In this document: positions 51,114 to 59,542 of the stretch, one piece after another
Position numbering within the stretch: position 1 is the first letter of the stretch
Layout of the letters: each line of letters begins with the position of its first letter
From: Clostridiales bacterium
GTDB lineage: Bacteria; Bacillota; Clostridia; Oscillospirales; Acutalibacteraceae
DNA: 64,000 nt
Assembly (NCBI GenBank): GCA_019422525.1
Contig: JAHZDE010000002.1
Location: 248,001 to 312,000, forward strand
Direction: 5' to 3'
Translations under genes and position numbers: made by a program
The notes under the pieces: generated by a model
Told to the model about the DNA's origin: nothing
Databases searched by the model: none
The model's input: only the letters and a program-made list of their open reading frames with translations

Positions 51114-51554
51114 ATGAAGTTGCATGAACTGACTGCGGTTCCCGGCTCCACCAAGGAAGCCAAGCGCATTGGCAGAGGCCACGGCTCCGGCCAGGGCAAA
51201 ACCGCAGGTAAAGGTCATAAGGGCCAGAAAGCCCGTGCAGGCCGCGGTTTCCGTCCCGGTTTTGAAGGCGGTCAGATGCCCCTGCAGAGAAGAATTCCCA
51301 AGAGAGGTTTCAACAACATCTTCGCTTCGAAGATTGTTGCCATCAACGTTGGCGCCCTGGAGTGCTTCGACAACGGCGCTGTTGTTGATACGCAGGCTCT
51401 CATCGATGCTGGTCTGGTAAAGACCGTTTGCGATGGCGTGAAGATCCTGTCCAATGGTAAGCTGAGCAAAAGCCTGACCGTGAAGGTGAACGCTTTCTCT
51501 GCTGCTGCGAAAGAGAAAATCGAAGCTGCAGGCGGGAAAGCTGAGGTGATCTGA
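51114..51554 (+). CDS. rplO: 50S ribosomal protein L15
   Basis: A 146-aa late-assembly protein. KLHELTAVPGSTKEAKRIGR, GRGHGSGQGKTAGKGHKGQK and GFEGGQMPLQRRIPKRGFNN are signatures. AAGGAGGTG precedes the ATG; secY starts 1 bp after its stop. Confidence 0.97.
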   Translation: MKLHELTAVPGSTKEAKRIGRGHGSGQGKTAGKGHKGQKARAGRGFRPGFEGGQMPLQRRIPKRGFNNIFASKIVAINVGALECFDNGAVVDTQALIDAGLVKTVCDGVKILSNGKLSKSLTVKVNAFSAAAKEKIEAAGGKAEVI

Positions 51555-51555
51555 G

Positions 51556-52872
51556 TTGTTCAACACCATTAAGAACGCTTGGAAAATCCCGGACCTTCGC
51601 AAGAAGATTCTGTTTACCCTGTTGATTATCATTGTGTTCCGGTTCGGTTCGGTTGTCCCCGTTCCGTTCCTGGACGCAGAGGCTCTGCGGTCTTTGATGC
51701 AGACCGTGGAAGAGCAGGGCACTTTCCTGAGTTACGTGAACATGATGACCGGTGGTGCTTTTGCACAGGCAACCCTGTTTGCTATGGGTATCACCCCGTA
51801 CATTAACTCCTCTATTATCATGCAGCTGCTCACCGTGGCAATTCCGCCGCTGGAGAGAATGGCTCGTGAAGGGGAGGAAGGCAGAAAGAAGATTGGCGCT
51901 ATTACCCGTTATGTCACGGTTATTTTGGGCCTGATTCAAGGTACTGCTTACTTCTTCTACCTGCGTAACAACAGCATCACCCTTTATAACGATGGTTTTG
52001 GCCAGGTATTTGCAGCAATTGTCATTATCCTGGTATTTACGGCAGGTACCGCACTGATGATGTGGCTGGGCGAGCAAATCAACCAGCACGGTGTTGGTAA
52101 CGGTATTTCGATCCTGCTGTTTGCGGGCATCGTTGCCCGGCTCCCCTACACGGGCGAGCAGCTGTGGAGTTATGTCTCCTTGGCAAACGCTGATCCCAGC
52201 CTGAGCAAGTACTATGTGCTGGCTCCCCTGTGGATTGTATTGTTCCTGGTGGTGGTTTGGGTCATCATCTTTATGAATGAAGCAGAGCGCCGGATTCCGA
52301 TTCAGTACGCAAAGCGCGTTGTCGGCCGGAAAATGTATGGCGGACAGTCCAGCCACATGCCCATCAAGGTGGGTATGAGCGGTGTAATGCCCGTTATCTT
52401 CGCCAGCTCCATCCTTTCCATCCCCAGTACCATTCAGCTTTTCTTGGGCGGTTCCGTTTCCGATGGTTTCTGGAAGGGCTTCTTTGATGCCTTCTCCTCC
52501 ACCGGCTGGCTGTATTCCGTCCTGTACTTTATTCTGATTCTGATGTTCGCCTATTTCTATATGACCATCCAGTATAACCCCATTGAGATGGCCAATAATC
52601 TGCGGCAGAACAATGGCACGATTCCGGGTATTCGTCCCGGTAAGCCTACCTCTGACTTTATCGCTAAGATTCTGAGCAAGGTAACACTGATTGGCGCACT
52701 GTTCCTGGCATTTATCGCCATTGTGCCCATCGTTTACGGCAATGTGACAGGTCTGGGACGTCTTTCCATGGGCGGTACTTCCGTCATCATTATGGTAGGC
52801 GTTGCTCTCGAAACGGTGAAACAGATGGAATCCCAGATGATGATGCGTCATTATAAGGGCTTCCTCGATTAA
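51556..52872 (+). CDS. secY: Protein translocase subunit SecY
   Basis: A 438-aa, ten-helix core of the Sec translocon. KILFTLLIIIVFRFGSVVPV, GITPYINSSIIMQLL (plug/TM2 region), RRIPIQYAKR, QYNPIEMANNLRQNNGTIPG and ETVKQMESQMMMRHYKGFL are present. It starts at a TTG one base after the rplO stop, implying translational coupling. Confidence 0.98.
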   Translation: MFNTIKNAWKIPDLRKKILFTLLIIIVFRFGSVVPVPFLDAEALRSLMQTVEEQGTFLSYVNMMTGGAFAQATLFAMGITPYINSSIIMQLLTVAIPPLERMAREGEEGRKKIGAITRYVTVILGLIQGTAYFFYLRNNSITLYNDGFGQVFAAIVIILVFTAGTALMMWLGEQINQHGVGNGISILLFAGIVARLPYTGEQLWSYVSLANADPSLSKYYVLAPLWIVLFLVVVWVIIFMNEAERRIPIQYAKRVVGRKMYGGQSSHMPIKVGMSGVMPVIFASSILSIPSTIQLFLGGSVSDGFWKGFFDAFSSTGWLYSVLYFILILMFAYFYMTIQYNPIEMANNLRQNNGTIPGIRPGKPTSDFIAKILSKVTLIGALFLAFIAIVPIVYGNVTGLGRLSMGGTSVIIMVGVALETVKQMESQMMMRHYKGFLD

Positions 52873-52893
52873 TACTGGAAGGAGCAATAAAGT

Positions 52894-53526
52894 ATGAAGC
52901 TGATTCTTCTTGGCGCCCCCGGCGCCGGCAAAGGCACGCAGGCGGAGGTTATCTGTGAGAAGCTCTCCATCCCTGCAATTTCCACTGGCAATATTATTCG
53001 TGAAGCGCTGAAAAGCGGTACGGAGATGGGGCTGAAAGCCAAGTCCTATATGGACGAAGGCAAACTGGTTCCCGATGAAGTCGTAATCGGCATCATTAAG
53101 GACCGTCTGGCTCAGGACGACTGCAAAAACGGTTTTATCCTGGACGGATTCCCCCGCACCATCCCTCAAGCCGAGGCTCTGGATGCCATGGGCATCGTCA
53201 TCGACCGGGTTATCGACATTGAAGTACCCGACGAGAAGATTGTAGCCCGGATGTCCGGACGCCGTGTCTGCGAAAAATGCGGCGCCAGCTACCACCTGCT
53301 GTATAAAAAGCCCGAGGTGGAAGGCGTCTGCGGCAAGTGCGGAGGCACCCTTGTTCAGCGTAAGGATGACCACCCGGATACCGTGCTGGAACGTCTGCAT
53401 GTGTATCACGAGCAGACTGAGCCCCTGAAGGCCTACTACGAGAAGCAGGGCAAGCTGAAGATCGTAGAGGGGCAGGAGGAAGTGGCTGATACCAGCCGCC
53501 TGACTCTGGCAGCCATTGAGGCGTAA
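52894..53526 (+). CDS. adk: Adenylate kinase
   Basis: A 210-aa enzyme keeping ATP, ADP and AMP in balance. P-loop LGAPGAGKGTQAEVI, AMP-site GFILDGFPRTIPQAEAL, and a zinc-type LID with CEKCGASYH...CGKCGGTL (four Cys). AAGGAGC precedes the ATG. map follows after 2 bp. Confidence 0.98.
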   Translation: MKLILLGAPGAGKGTQAEVICEKLSIPAISTGNIIREALKSGTEMGLKAKSYMDEGKLVPDEVVIGIIKDRLAQDDCKNGFILDGFPRTIPQAEALDAMGIVIDRVIDIEVPDEKIVARMSGRRVCEKCGASYHLLYKKPEVEGVCGKCGGTLVQRKDDHPDTVLERLHVYHEQTEPLKAYYEKQGKLKIVEGQEEVADTSRLTLAAIEA

Positions 53527-53528
53527 GC

Positions 53529-54281
53529 ATGATTGTTTTGAAGACCAGCCGGGAACTCGCGATTATGCGAGAGGCCGGAAGGATTTCTGCAATGGCGCTG
53601 AAGGTTGCGGGCGAAGCAGTTGAACCTGGTGTTTCCACCTGGGAAATCGACCGTGTGGCCCGGAAGTATATCGAATCACAGGGAGCCGTCCCCAGTTTTC
53701 TGGGGTACGGCGGATTCCCTGCCAGCGCCTGTATATCGGTAAACAACGTGGTAATCCACGGCATACCGTCTAAACACCAGATCGTAAAAGCTGGTGACAT
53801 TGTAAGCATCGACATCGGAGCCATTTACGAAGGATATAACGGCGATAACGCCTATACCTTCCCCTGCGGGGATATTTCCCCGGAAGCACAGCGGCTTTTG
53901 GACGCTACCCGCGAAAGCCTGTATGAAGGGATTGCGCAGGCAAAGGCCGGAAACCGGCTGGGAGACATCGGAAGCGCGGTGCAGCGGTATGTCGAAGCAC
54001 GCGGTTACTCGGTGGTACGGGATTTTGTCGGCCACGGAGTAGGCGCGAAGCTGCATGAAGATCCAAGCGTACCCAATTACGGCACACCGGGAAGAGGTGT
54101 GCGCCTGCTGCCGGGCATGACCATCGCCATTGAGCCGATGGTAAACCAGGGGGGACACAAAGTCCAGGTCCAAAAAGACGGCTGGACAACAGTCACCCGG
54201 GACGGCAAGCTGTCAGCCCACTTTGAGCATACGGTTGCCATCACTCCCGACGGCCCTGTGATTCTCACAAAGCCGGAATAA
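53529..54281 (+). CDS. map: Methionine aminopeptidase, type I
   Basis: A 250-aa metalloenzyme removing initiator methionine. The metal ligands appear as Asp in IVSIDIGAIY and GYNGDNAYTF, His in DFVGHGVGAKLHEDP, Glu in MTIAIEPMVNQGG and Glu in AHFEHTVAIT. Starts 2 bp after adk. Confidence 0.97.
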   Translation: MIVLKTSRELAIMREAGRISAMALKVAGEAVEPGVSTWEIDRVARKYIESQGAVPSFLGYGGFPASACISVNNVVIHGIPSKHQIVKAGDIVSIDIGAIYEGYNGDNAYTFPCGDISPEAQRLLDATRESLYEGIAQAKAGNRLGDIGSAVQRYVEARGYSVVRDFVGHGVGAKLHEDPSVPNYGTPGRGVRLLPGMTIAIEPMVNQGGHKVQVQKDGWTTVTRDGKLSAHFEHTVAITPDGPVILTKPE

Positions 54282-54290
54282 GGAGGCAGC

Positions 54291-54539
54291 ATGACAGAGT
54301 ATGTAAGAGGTCTGGTGGTACGCGCCCGCGCGGGACACGACAAAGGGGATTTTCTGGCAGTCCTCGAAACCGGGGACGGCTGGGCAATCATTGCGGATGG
54401 GAAACGCCGTCCGCTGACCAAACCCAAGCGGAAAAAGCTCATCCATCTGGCGCCGACCGGCACAGTCCTTTCGGAAGAACAGATGGAAACCAATCGTAAG
54501 CTGCGAAACGCCCTTCGTTCCTTTATGGAAAAGGGCTGA
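54291..54539 (+). CDS. KOW domain RNA-binding protein (L14e-like)
   Basis: An 82-aa protein starting TEYVRGLVVRARAGHDKGDF with a KOW-type Gly-Asp turn and a basic TKPKRKKLIH stretch. This small family sits between map and infA in many Clostridia and is presumed to bind RNA or the ribosome. Its function is not established. GGAGG precedes the ATG, 9 bp after map. Confidence 0.85.
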   Translation: MTEYVRGLVVRARAGHDKGDFLAVLETGDGWAIIADGKRRPLTKPKRKKLIHLAPTGTVLSEEQMETNRKLRNALRSFMEKG

Positions 54540-54561
54540 AACGGTACCAGGAGGTTCAGTC

Positions 54562-54780
54562 ATGTCAAAGCAGGATGTAATTGAACTGGAGGGCGTTGTA
54601 AAAGAGGCCCTTCCCAACGCAATGTTCCAGGTGGAGCTTCCCAACGGCCACACCATTCTGGCACACATTTCCGGCAAGCTGCGCATGAATTTCATCCGCA
54701 TCCTTCCCGGAGATAAGGTTACGGTGGAAATGTCCCCCTATGACCTGACCAGAGGCCGCATCACCTGGCGTTCTAAATAA
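54562..54780 (+). CDS. infA: Translation initiation factor IF-1
   Basis: A 72-aa OB-fold protein that closes the A site during initiation. KQDVIELEGVVKEALPNAMF, LPNGHTILAHISGKLRMNFI and LTRGRITWRSK are family-typical. AGGAGG precedes the ATG. Confidence 0.98.
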   Translation: MSKQDVIELEGVVKEALPNAMFQVELPNGHTILAHISGKLRMNFIRILPGDKVTVEMSPYDLTRGRITWRSK

Positions 54781-54834
54781 GACTCTTCAAATTTACGATA
54801 CACAACCCACTGATTGATAAGGAGGGCGCACAAA

Positions 54835-54948
54835 ATGAAAGTAAGACCTTCTGTGAAGAAGATGTGCGAAAAGTGCAAAATCATCAAGCGTCACGGCAAA
54901 ATCATGGTGATTTGCGAGAACCCCAAGCACAAGCAGCGCCAGGGCTGA
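54835..54948 (+). CDS. rpmJ: 50S ribosomal protein L36
   Basis: A 37-aa protein, KVRPSVKKMCEKCKIIKRHG followed by MVICENPKHKQRQG. Three Cys and one His form the zinc site. AAGGAGGG lies upstream of the ATG, 54 bp after infA. Confidence 0.97.
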   Translation: MKVRPSVKKMCEKCKIIKRHGKIMVICENPKHKQRQG

Positions 54949-54986
54949 TTGGCGCAAACCGAAATTAACATGGAGGTGCTATCCAA

Positions 54987-55355
54987 ATGGCGCGTATTTC
55001 AGGTATTGACCTGCCCAGAGACAAGCGTATCGAAATCGCTTTGACCTATATTTATGGTATTGGCCGCAAGACCGCTACCGACATCTGCAAAGCTACCGGT
55101 GTTGACCCGGACATCCGTGTGAGAGACCTCTCCGAGGATGATGCAGCGAAGCTGAGAGAGTATATCGACCACAACTGCCGCGTGGAAGGCGATCTGCGTC
55201 GTGACGTGGCTTTCGACATCAAGAGACTCATCGAAATCGGCTGCTATCGTGGCGTACGTCACCGCAAGGGCCTGCCCGTAAGAGGACAGCGCAGCAAGAC
55301 CAACGCCCGTACCCGCAAAGGTCCCAGAAAGACCATGGCCAACAAGAAGAAGTAA
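54987..55355 (+). CDS. rpsM: 30S ribosomal protein S13
   Basis: A 122-aa head protein bridging to the 50S subunit. ARISGIDLPRDKRIEIALTY, IYGIGRKTATDICKATG and the C-terminal RKGLPVRGQRSKTNARTRKG are typical. GGAGGTG precedes the ATG. First gene of the alpha-type section. Confidence 0.98.
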   Translation: MARISGIDLPRDKRIEIALTYIYGIGRKTATDICKATGVDPDIRVRDLSEDDAAKLREYIDHNCRVEGDLRRDVAFDIKRLIEIGCYRGVRHRKGLPVRGQRSKTNARTRKGPRKTMANKKK

Positions 55356-55374
55356 GACAGGGAGGGATTAACCG

Positions 55375-55779
55375 ATGGCAGCACAAAAGGGTAAGAAAGT
55401 TACCGCAGTTCGCAGACGCCGCGAGCGCAAAAATATCGACCGCGGTGCTGCGCACATCCAGTCCACTTTTAATAACACCATAGTTACCATTACCGATATG
55501 CAGGGCAATGCTGTTTCCTGGGCCAGCTCCGGTGAGCTGGGCTTCAGAGGCAGCCGTAAGTCCACCCCCTTCGCCGCTCAGACCGCTGCGGAGACCGCAG
55601 CTAAGCTGGCGATGGAGCATGGCATGAAGACCGTTGAGGTCTATGTAAAGGGCCCCGGCGCAGGCCGTGAAGCCGCTATCCGCGCTCTGCAGGGAGCAGG
55701 CCTGGAGGTCAGCATGATTAAAGACGTGACCCCCATCCCCCACAATGGTTGCCGCCCCCCCAAGAGAAGACGCGTATAA
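55375..55779 (+). CDS. rpsK: 30S ribosomal protein S11
   Basis: A 134-aa platform protein. AHIQSTFNNTIVTITDMQGN, WASSGELGFRGSRKSTPFAA and TPIPHNGCRPPKRRRV are signatures. GGGAGGG precedes the ATG. Confidence 0.98.
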   Translation: MAAQKGKKVTAVRRRRERKNIDRGAAHIQSTFNNTIVTITDMQGNAVSWASSGELGFRGSRKSTPFAAQTAAETAAKLAMEHGMKTVEVYVKGPGAGREAAIRALQGAGLEVSMIKDVTPIPHNGCRPPKRRRV

Positions 55780-55815
55780 TCACAACATCGAGTATTAGGA
55801 GGTGCCACGTTAACT

Positions 55816-56442
55816 ATGGCAAGATATACAGAAGCTGTGTGCAAGCTGTGCCGTCGCGAGGGCCAGAAACTGTTCCTGAAGGGCCAGAGATGCTACACGG
55901 ATAAGTGCGCTCTGAACCGCAGAGCCTATGCCCCCGGCCAGCATGGCCAGGGCCGCAAGAAGACCTCTGAGTACGGCATGCAGCTGCGTGCCAAGCAGGT
56001 CGCCCGCCGCTACTATGGCGTGCTGGAAGGCCAGTTCCGCGCTTATTATGAGATGGCTACTAAGATGGAAGGCAAGACCGGTGAAAACCTGCTGACCATT
56101 TTGGAAAGCCGTTTGGATAACGTTGTCTACCGTCTGGGCTGGGCAAGCTCCCGCGCAGAAGCCCGCCAGCTGGTGGTACACGGCCACTTTAACGTCAACG
56201 GCAAGCGCGTTGACATTCCTTCCTACCTGACCCGTGTAGGCGAGGTAATTTCTATCCGCGAAAACAGCCGCCAGAGCGCTAAGATTAAGGCCGTTGTGGA
56301 AGAGAATTCCGCACGTCCCTGCCCCAAGTGGCTGGAAGTGAACCGCGAAAACCTGGAAGGCAAAGTGGTTGCCGTTCCTGCTCGTGAGGATATTGACCTT
56401 GAAGTTGACGAAACGCTCATCGTTGAGTTGTACTCCAAGTAA
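55816..56442 (+). CDS. rpsD: 30S ribosomal protein S4 (zinc-binding form)
   Basis: A 208-aa assembly initiator. The N-terminus has four Cys (VCKLCRREGQ...CYTDKCALNRR), the C+ form. NRRAYAPGQHGQGRKKTSEY and SRLDNVVYRLGWASSRAEAR (S4 domain) follow. In other bacteria S4 is the alpha-operon regulator. AGGAGGTG precedes the ATG. Confidence 0.97.
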   Translation: MARYTEAVCKLCRREGQKLFLKGQRCYTDKCALNRRAYAPGQHGQGRKKTSEYGMQLRAKQVARRYYGVLEGQFRAYYEMATKMEGKTGENLLTILESRLDNVVYRLGWASSRAEARQLVVHGHFNVNGKRVDIPSYLTRVGEVISIRENSRQSAKIKAVVEENSARPCPKWLEVNRENLEGKVVAVPAREDIDLEVDETLIVELYSK

Positions 56443-56528
56443 TCCCTTCAGTTCAGATAGAAGCTGGCTGATGGTACGGCGGGCCGGGAGATGTGCCCGG
56501 TTCGCCATCGAGTGAAGGAGGTTCGCAG

Positions 56529-57482
56529 ATGATTGAGATTGAAAAGCCCAGAATCGAAACGGAAGAGTTATCAAATAACGGAACTTACGGCCGCTTCGTG
56601 GTAGAGCCTCTGGAGAGAGGTTTCGGCACCACTTTGGGCAACAGCCTGCGCCGCGTGCTGCTTTCCAGCTTGCCGGGCGTTGCCGTAAAGTCCATCAAAA
56701 TCGACGGCGTTGTGCATGAGTTTTCCACCATTCCCGGTGTGAAAGAGGATGTCACTGAAATCGTGCTCAATATCAAGGGATTGACCGCCAAGCTGCACTG
56801 CGACGGCCCCAAAACGGTGGAAATCAGTGCCGAGGGTCCGTGCGAGGTTACGGCTGACTCTATCAAGTGCGACAGCGAGGTTGAGATCCTGAATCCCGAG
56901 ATGCACATTGCCACTTTGGGAGAGGGCGCAAAGCTGTATATGGAACTGACCCTGGATAAGGGCCGCGGATATGTCAGCGGTGAGCGCAACAAGCAGAACA
57001 TGCCTGCCGGTGTGATTGGCGAGCTGCCGATTGACTCCATTTACACCCCCGTCCTCAAGGTGAATTTCAACGTGGAAAGTACCCGCGTTGGTCAGAGTAT
57101 TGACTTTGACAAGCTGACGCTGGAGGTTTGGACCAATGGCGTTATCAGTGCACAGGAGGCCGTTTCTTTGGCTGCCAAGGTCCTGACGGAGCACCTGAAC
57201 CTGTTTGTTGATTTGTCCGACAAGGGCAGCAGCACCGAGATTATGGTGGAGAAGGACGACAAGGGCAAGGAAAAGGTTTTGGAAATGACCATTGAAGAGC
57301 TGGATCTCTCGGTTCGCTCCTTCAACTGCTTAAAGCGTGCCGGCATCAACACGGTGGAGGATCTGATTAATAAATCCGAAGAGGATATGATGAAGGTCCG
57401 TAACCTGGGCCGCAAATCCCTTGAAGAAGTTGTGTGGAAGATGGCCTCCCTGGGCTTTAATCTGCGCAAGGATGAGGAATAA
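56529..57482 (+). CDS. rpoA: DNA-directed RNA polymerase alpha subunit
   Basis: A 317-aa subunit that starts polymerase assembly and contacts UP elements and activators. N-terminal domain: FVVEPLERGFGTTLGNSLRR and LLSSLPGVAVKSIKIDGVVH. C-terminal domain after residue about 250: LDLSVRSFNCLKRAGINTVE and RNLGRKSLEEVVWKMASLG. The ATG at 56529 follows AAGGAGG; a longer frame is rejected. Confidence 0.98.
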   Translation: MIEIEKPRIETEELSNNGTYGRFVVEPLERGFGTTLGNSLRRVLLSSLPGVAVKSIKIDGVVHEFSTIPGVKEDVTEIVLNIKGLTAKLHCDGPKTVEISAEGPCEVTADSIKCDSEVEILNPEMHIATLGEGAKLYMELTLDKGRGYVSGERNKQNMPAGVIGELPIDSIYTPVLKVNFNVESTRVGQSIDFDKLTLEVWTNGVISAQEAVSLAAKVLTEHLNLFVDLSDKGSSTEIMVEKDDKGKEKVLEMTIEELDLSVRSFNCLKRAGINTVEDLINKSEEDMMKVRNLGRKSLEEVVWKMASLGFNLRKDEE

Positions 57483-57534
57483 ACGGCATACCTGCCGGAA
57501 CTAACACTATTAACGTAAAAGGAGTGAAATTTCG

Positions 57535-57876
57535 ATGCCCGGAACCAGAAAGCTCGGAAGAGACACTGCTCATAGAACCGCAATGCTGCGCGCCATGGTA
57601 ACGTTCCTGCTGGAAAACGGCAAAATCGAGACCACCGCTACCCGCGCTAAAGAAGTGCGCGCTATGGCGGAGAAGATGATTACCATTGCCAAGGAGAATA
57701 ACGTGCACAACCAGAGACTGGTTAACGGCTTCATCACCAAGGAAGCGGTTGCCCACAAGCTGTTCACGGAGATTGCTCCTAAGTATACAGAGCGCAACGG
57801 CGGCTACACCCGCATTACCAAGCTGGGACCCCGTCGCGGCGATGCTGCCGAGATGGCCATTATTGAGCTGCTGTAA
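57535..57876 (+). CDS. rplQ: 50S ribosomal protein L17
   Basis: A 113-aa protein near the tunnel exit. PGTRKLGRDTAHRTAMLRAM, TTATRAKEVRAMAEKMI and YTRITKLGPRRGDAAEMAII fit. AAGGAG precedes the ATG. Last gene of the superoperon. Confidence 0.98.
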   Translation: MPGTRKLGRDTAHRTAMLRAMVTFLLENGKIETTATRAKEVRAMAEKMITIAKENNVHNQRLVNGFITKEAVAHKLFTEIAPKYTERNGGYTRITKLGPRRGDAAEMAIIELL

Positions 57877-57890
57877 TTGATATAAAAGAA

Positions 57891-57925
57891 AAAGCCTGTT
57901 TCCGAAAGGAAGCAGGCTTTTTTGT
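57891..57925 (+). terminator. Terminator of the ribosomal superoperon
   Basis: AAGCCTGTTTCC-GAAA-GGAAGCAGGCTT stem followed by TTTTGTTTT. The A-run on the left could serve the convergent reductase gene too. Confidence 0.92.
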
Positions 57926-57951
57926 TTTATTTTTTAGAAGTAGTACTGATT

Positions 57952-58872
57952 TTAGGGAATCATATTTCCTGCGGCCTGATACAAGCCATACCATTCTTCC
58001 CGGGTCAGGGGCAGCTCGGAGCCTGCGCAACCCTCCAAAATCCGGGAATCCTTGGTGGTTCCCAAAATGACCTGCATATTAGCCGGATGACGGGTCAGCC
58101 AGGCTACGGCAATGCCGGTGGGGGTTACGTTGTATTTTTCTGCCAGCTCTTCGCATTTCCGATTGAGCTCCGGGTATTTTTCCATGTCGTCCAAGAAAGG
58201 ACCTTCGAAAAAGCCTTTCTGGAAGGGAGACCAGGATTGAATGGTAATTCCCTTCAAACGGCAATATTCCAACGTGCTGCCGGTACGGTCAATACTCTGG
58301 TCAATGAACATGTTGACGGCCATGCCGGAATCAATCAGAGGGGTATGGGCCACACTAATTTGCATTTGGTTGAACAACAGCTTCTGTCCAAAAGCACGCT
58401 GCAAAAGTTCAATCTGGGCAGGGTTATGGTTGGAAACACCGAAATACCGCACTTTTCCAGCATCAAACAAAGTTTGCAGCGCTTCGGCGGTTTCTTCCGG
58501 GTCCATCAAAGTGTCCGGACGGTGCAGCAGCAGAATATCCAGATACTCTGTGTGCAGGCGTTTCAGAATCCCGTCGACTGCTTCCAATATGTGCTCTCTG
58601 GAAAAATCATAGTAACCGGGACGGATGCCACACTTACTTTGCAGAATCATCTTTTCTCGGATGTCGCTGTTCATGTGAATGGCACGGGCAAACAATTCTT
58701 CACATTCCCCGCCACCGTAAATGTCTGCATGGTCAAAATGGTTGATGCCGGCCTCCATGGCGGTGCGAATGTGTTTTTCCACTCCGGCTTCGTCCAGATT
58801 ATTGATGCGCATGCATCCCATAACAATATTGGAAACCTTGAGGTTTCCATCAGCGAGAGTTAAATACTTCAT
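57952..58872 (-). CDS. Aldo/keto reductase (YdhF-like)
   Basis: A 306-aa NADPH-dependent oxidoreductase with a TIM barrel. The tetrad is visible as Asp and Tyr in INHFDHADIYGGGE, Lys in ILQSKCGIRPG, and His in LLLHRPDTLMDPEETAEAL; the cofactor region VILGTTKDSRILEG lies near the C-terminus. It resembles the YdhF group of unknown substrate. GAAGGGA precedes the ATG. It stands alone between the ribosomal and ATPase operons. Confidence 0.92.
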   Translation of the reverse strand: MKYLTLADGNLKVSNIVMGCMRINNLDEAGVEKHIRTAMEAGINHFDHADIYGGGECEELFARAIHMNSDIREKMILQSKCGIRPGYYDFSREHILEAVDGILKRLHTEYLDILLLHRPDTLMDPEETAEALQTLFDAGKVRYFGVSNHNPAQIELLQRAFGQKLLFNQMQISVAHTPLIDSGMAVNMFIDQSIDRTGSTLEYCRLKGITIQSWSPFQKGFFEGPFLDDMEKYPELNRKCEELAEKYNVTPTGIAVAWLTRHPANMQVILGTTKDSRILEGCAGSELPLTREEWYGLYQAAGNMIP

Positions 58873-59077
58873 ATTCGTTTCCCTTCTTTACGACTGGTTT
58901 TTCTTATATGGTATCATTATTTCCGGGATGTTGTCATCTCTTTTTTTGAATTTTTTGAAAATCAGGCATGACTTTAGACAAATCAGATAAAAATAAAGCG
59001 ATAGCATCTCGTGATCCTACGGGTGCTGCTCATTATTTACAAAGTTATTGAAATTTGAAAACAAAATCAAGTTCATT
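58873..59077. other. Intergenic region, reductase / V-ATPase
   Basis: Mostly AT-rich DNA carrying the divergent upstream sequences. Apart from the V-ATPase promoter to its right, no gene or strong hairpin is seen. Confidence 0.5.
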
Positions 59078-59106
59078 TTGACAAATGCTGGGAAAGTGGT
59101 TATAAT
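59078..59106 (+). promoter_or_regulatory. Consensus promoter of the V/A-type ATPase operon
   Basis: -35 TTGACA (59078-59083), 17 bp spacer, -10 TATAAT (59101-59106), exact matches to the sigma-A consensus. A start codon at 59048 would lie before transcription begins. Confidence 0.9.
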
Positions 59107-59191
59107 GAAACTTACAGTATTCTTGGATACTGATGGAATCTTTTGCTCATCTTTTCTATATTCACATTGCATAAGACGGGTGGTGAATACC

Positions 59192-59503
59192 TTGGCACAA
59201 TCAACAATTCAAGCTGTCCTACAGGCCGAAAACGATACACTTCAGTGGGAAAATGAAGCGAAAGAGCAAGCAGCCTCTCTTGTGGAACAGGCCAGGCAGG
59301 ACGCAAAAGAGCTTTTGCGTAAAACAGAAGAACAGGCAATGGAAGAAAAACAACAACAGATTCAAAAAGCCAGAAACCAAGCGGAAAATACAGCGCGTGA
59401 TCTTCAGAAGCAAGCACAGCAGCAAGCCCAGGCACTTCAGCAGCAGGTCCAATCGCGACAGAAAAAAGCTGTCCGGGAAATTCTCCGCGTCGTTTTATCC
59501 TGA
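59192..59503 (+). CDS. V/A-type ATPase peripheral stalk subunit (G/H-like coiled coil)
   Basis: A 103-aa, almost entirely helical protein rich in Ala, Gln, Glu and Lys (LVEQARQDAKELLRKTEEQA, NQAENTARDLQKQAQQQAQA), as expected for the stalk subunit that pairs with subunit E. The TTG at 59192 with GGGTGGTG upstream is chosen; the longer frame begins upstream of the promoter's start site. It is the first gene of the operon, 39 bp before subunit I. Confidence 0.8.
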   Translation: MAQSTIQAVLQAENDTLQWENEAKEQAASLVEQARQDAKELLRKTEEQAMEEKQQQIQKARNQAENTARDLQKQAQQQAQALQQQVQSRQKKAVREILRVVLS

Positions 59504-59542
59504 TGATTACCTTTTAAAATTGATCGTTAAAGGAGGGAGACT

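Noticed and set aside
51400..53409. Very long open frame on the minus strand opposite rplO, secY and adk
   Set aside because: It mirrors codon bias of highly expressed genes on the plus strand, has low-complexity His/Gln/Asn-rich translation, no SD and no recognisable domain.
59048..59191. Extended N-terminus of the first V-ATPase gene
   Set aside because: It would start upstream of a perfect consensus promoter at 59078-59106, so it could not be translated from that transcript.
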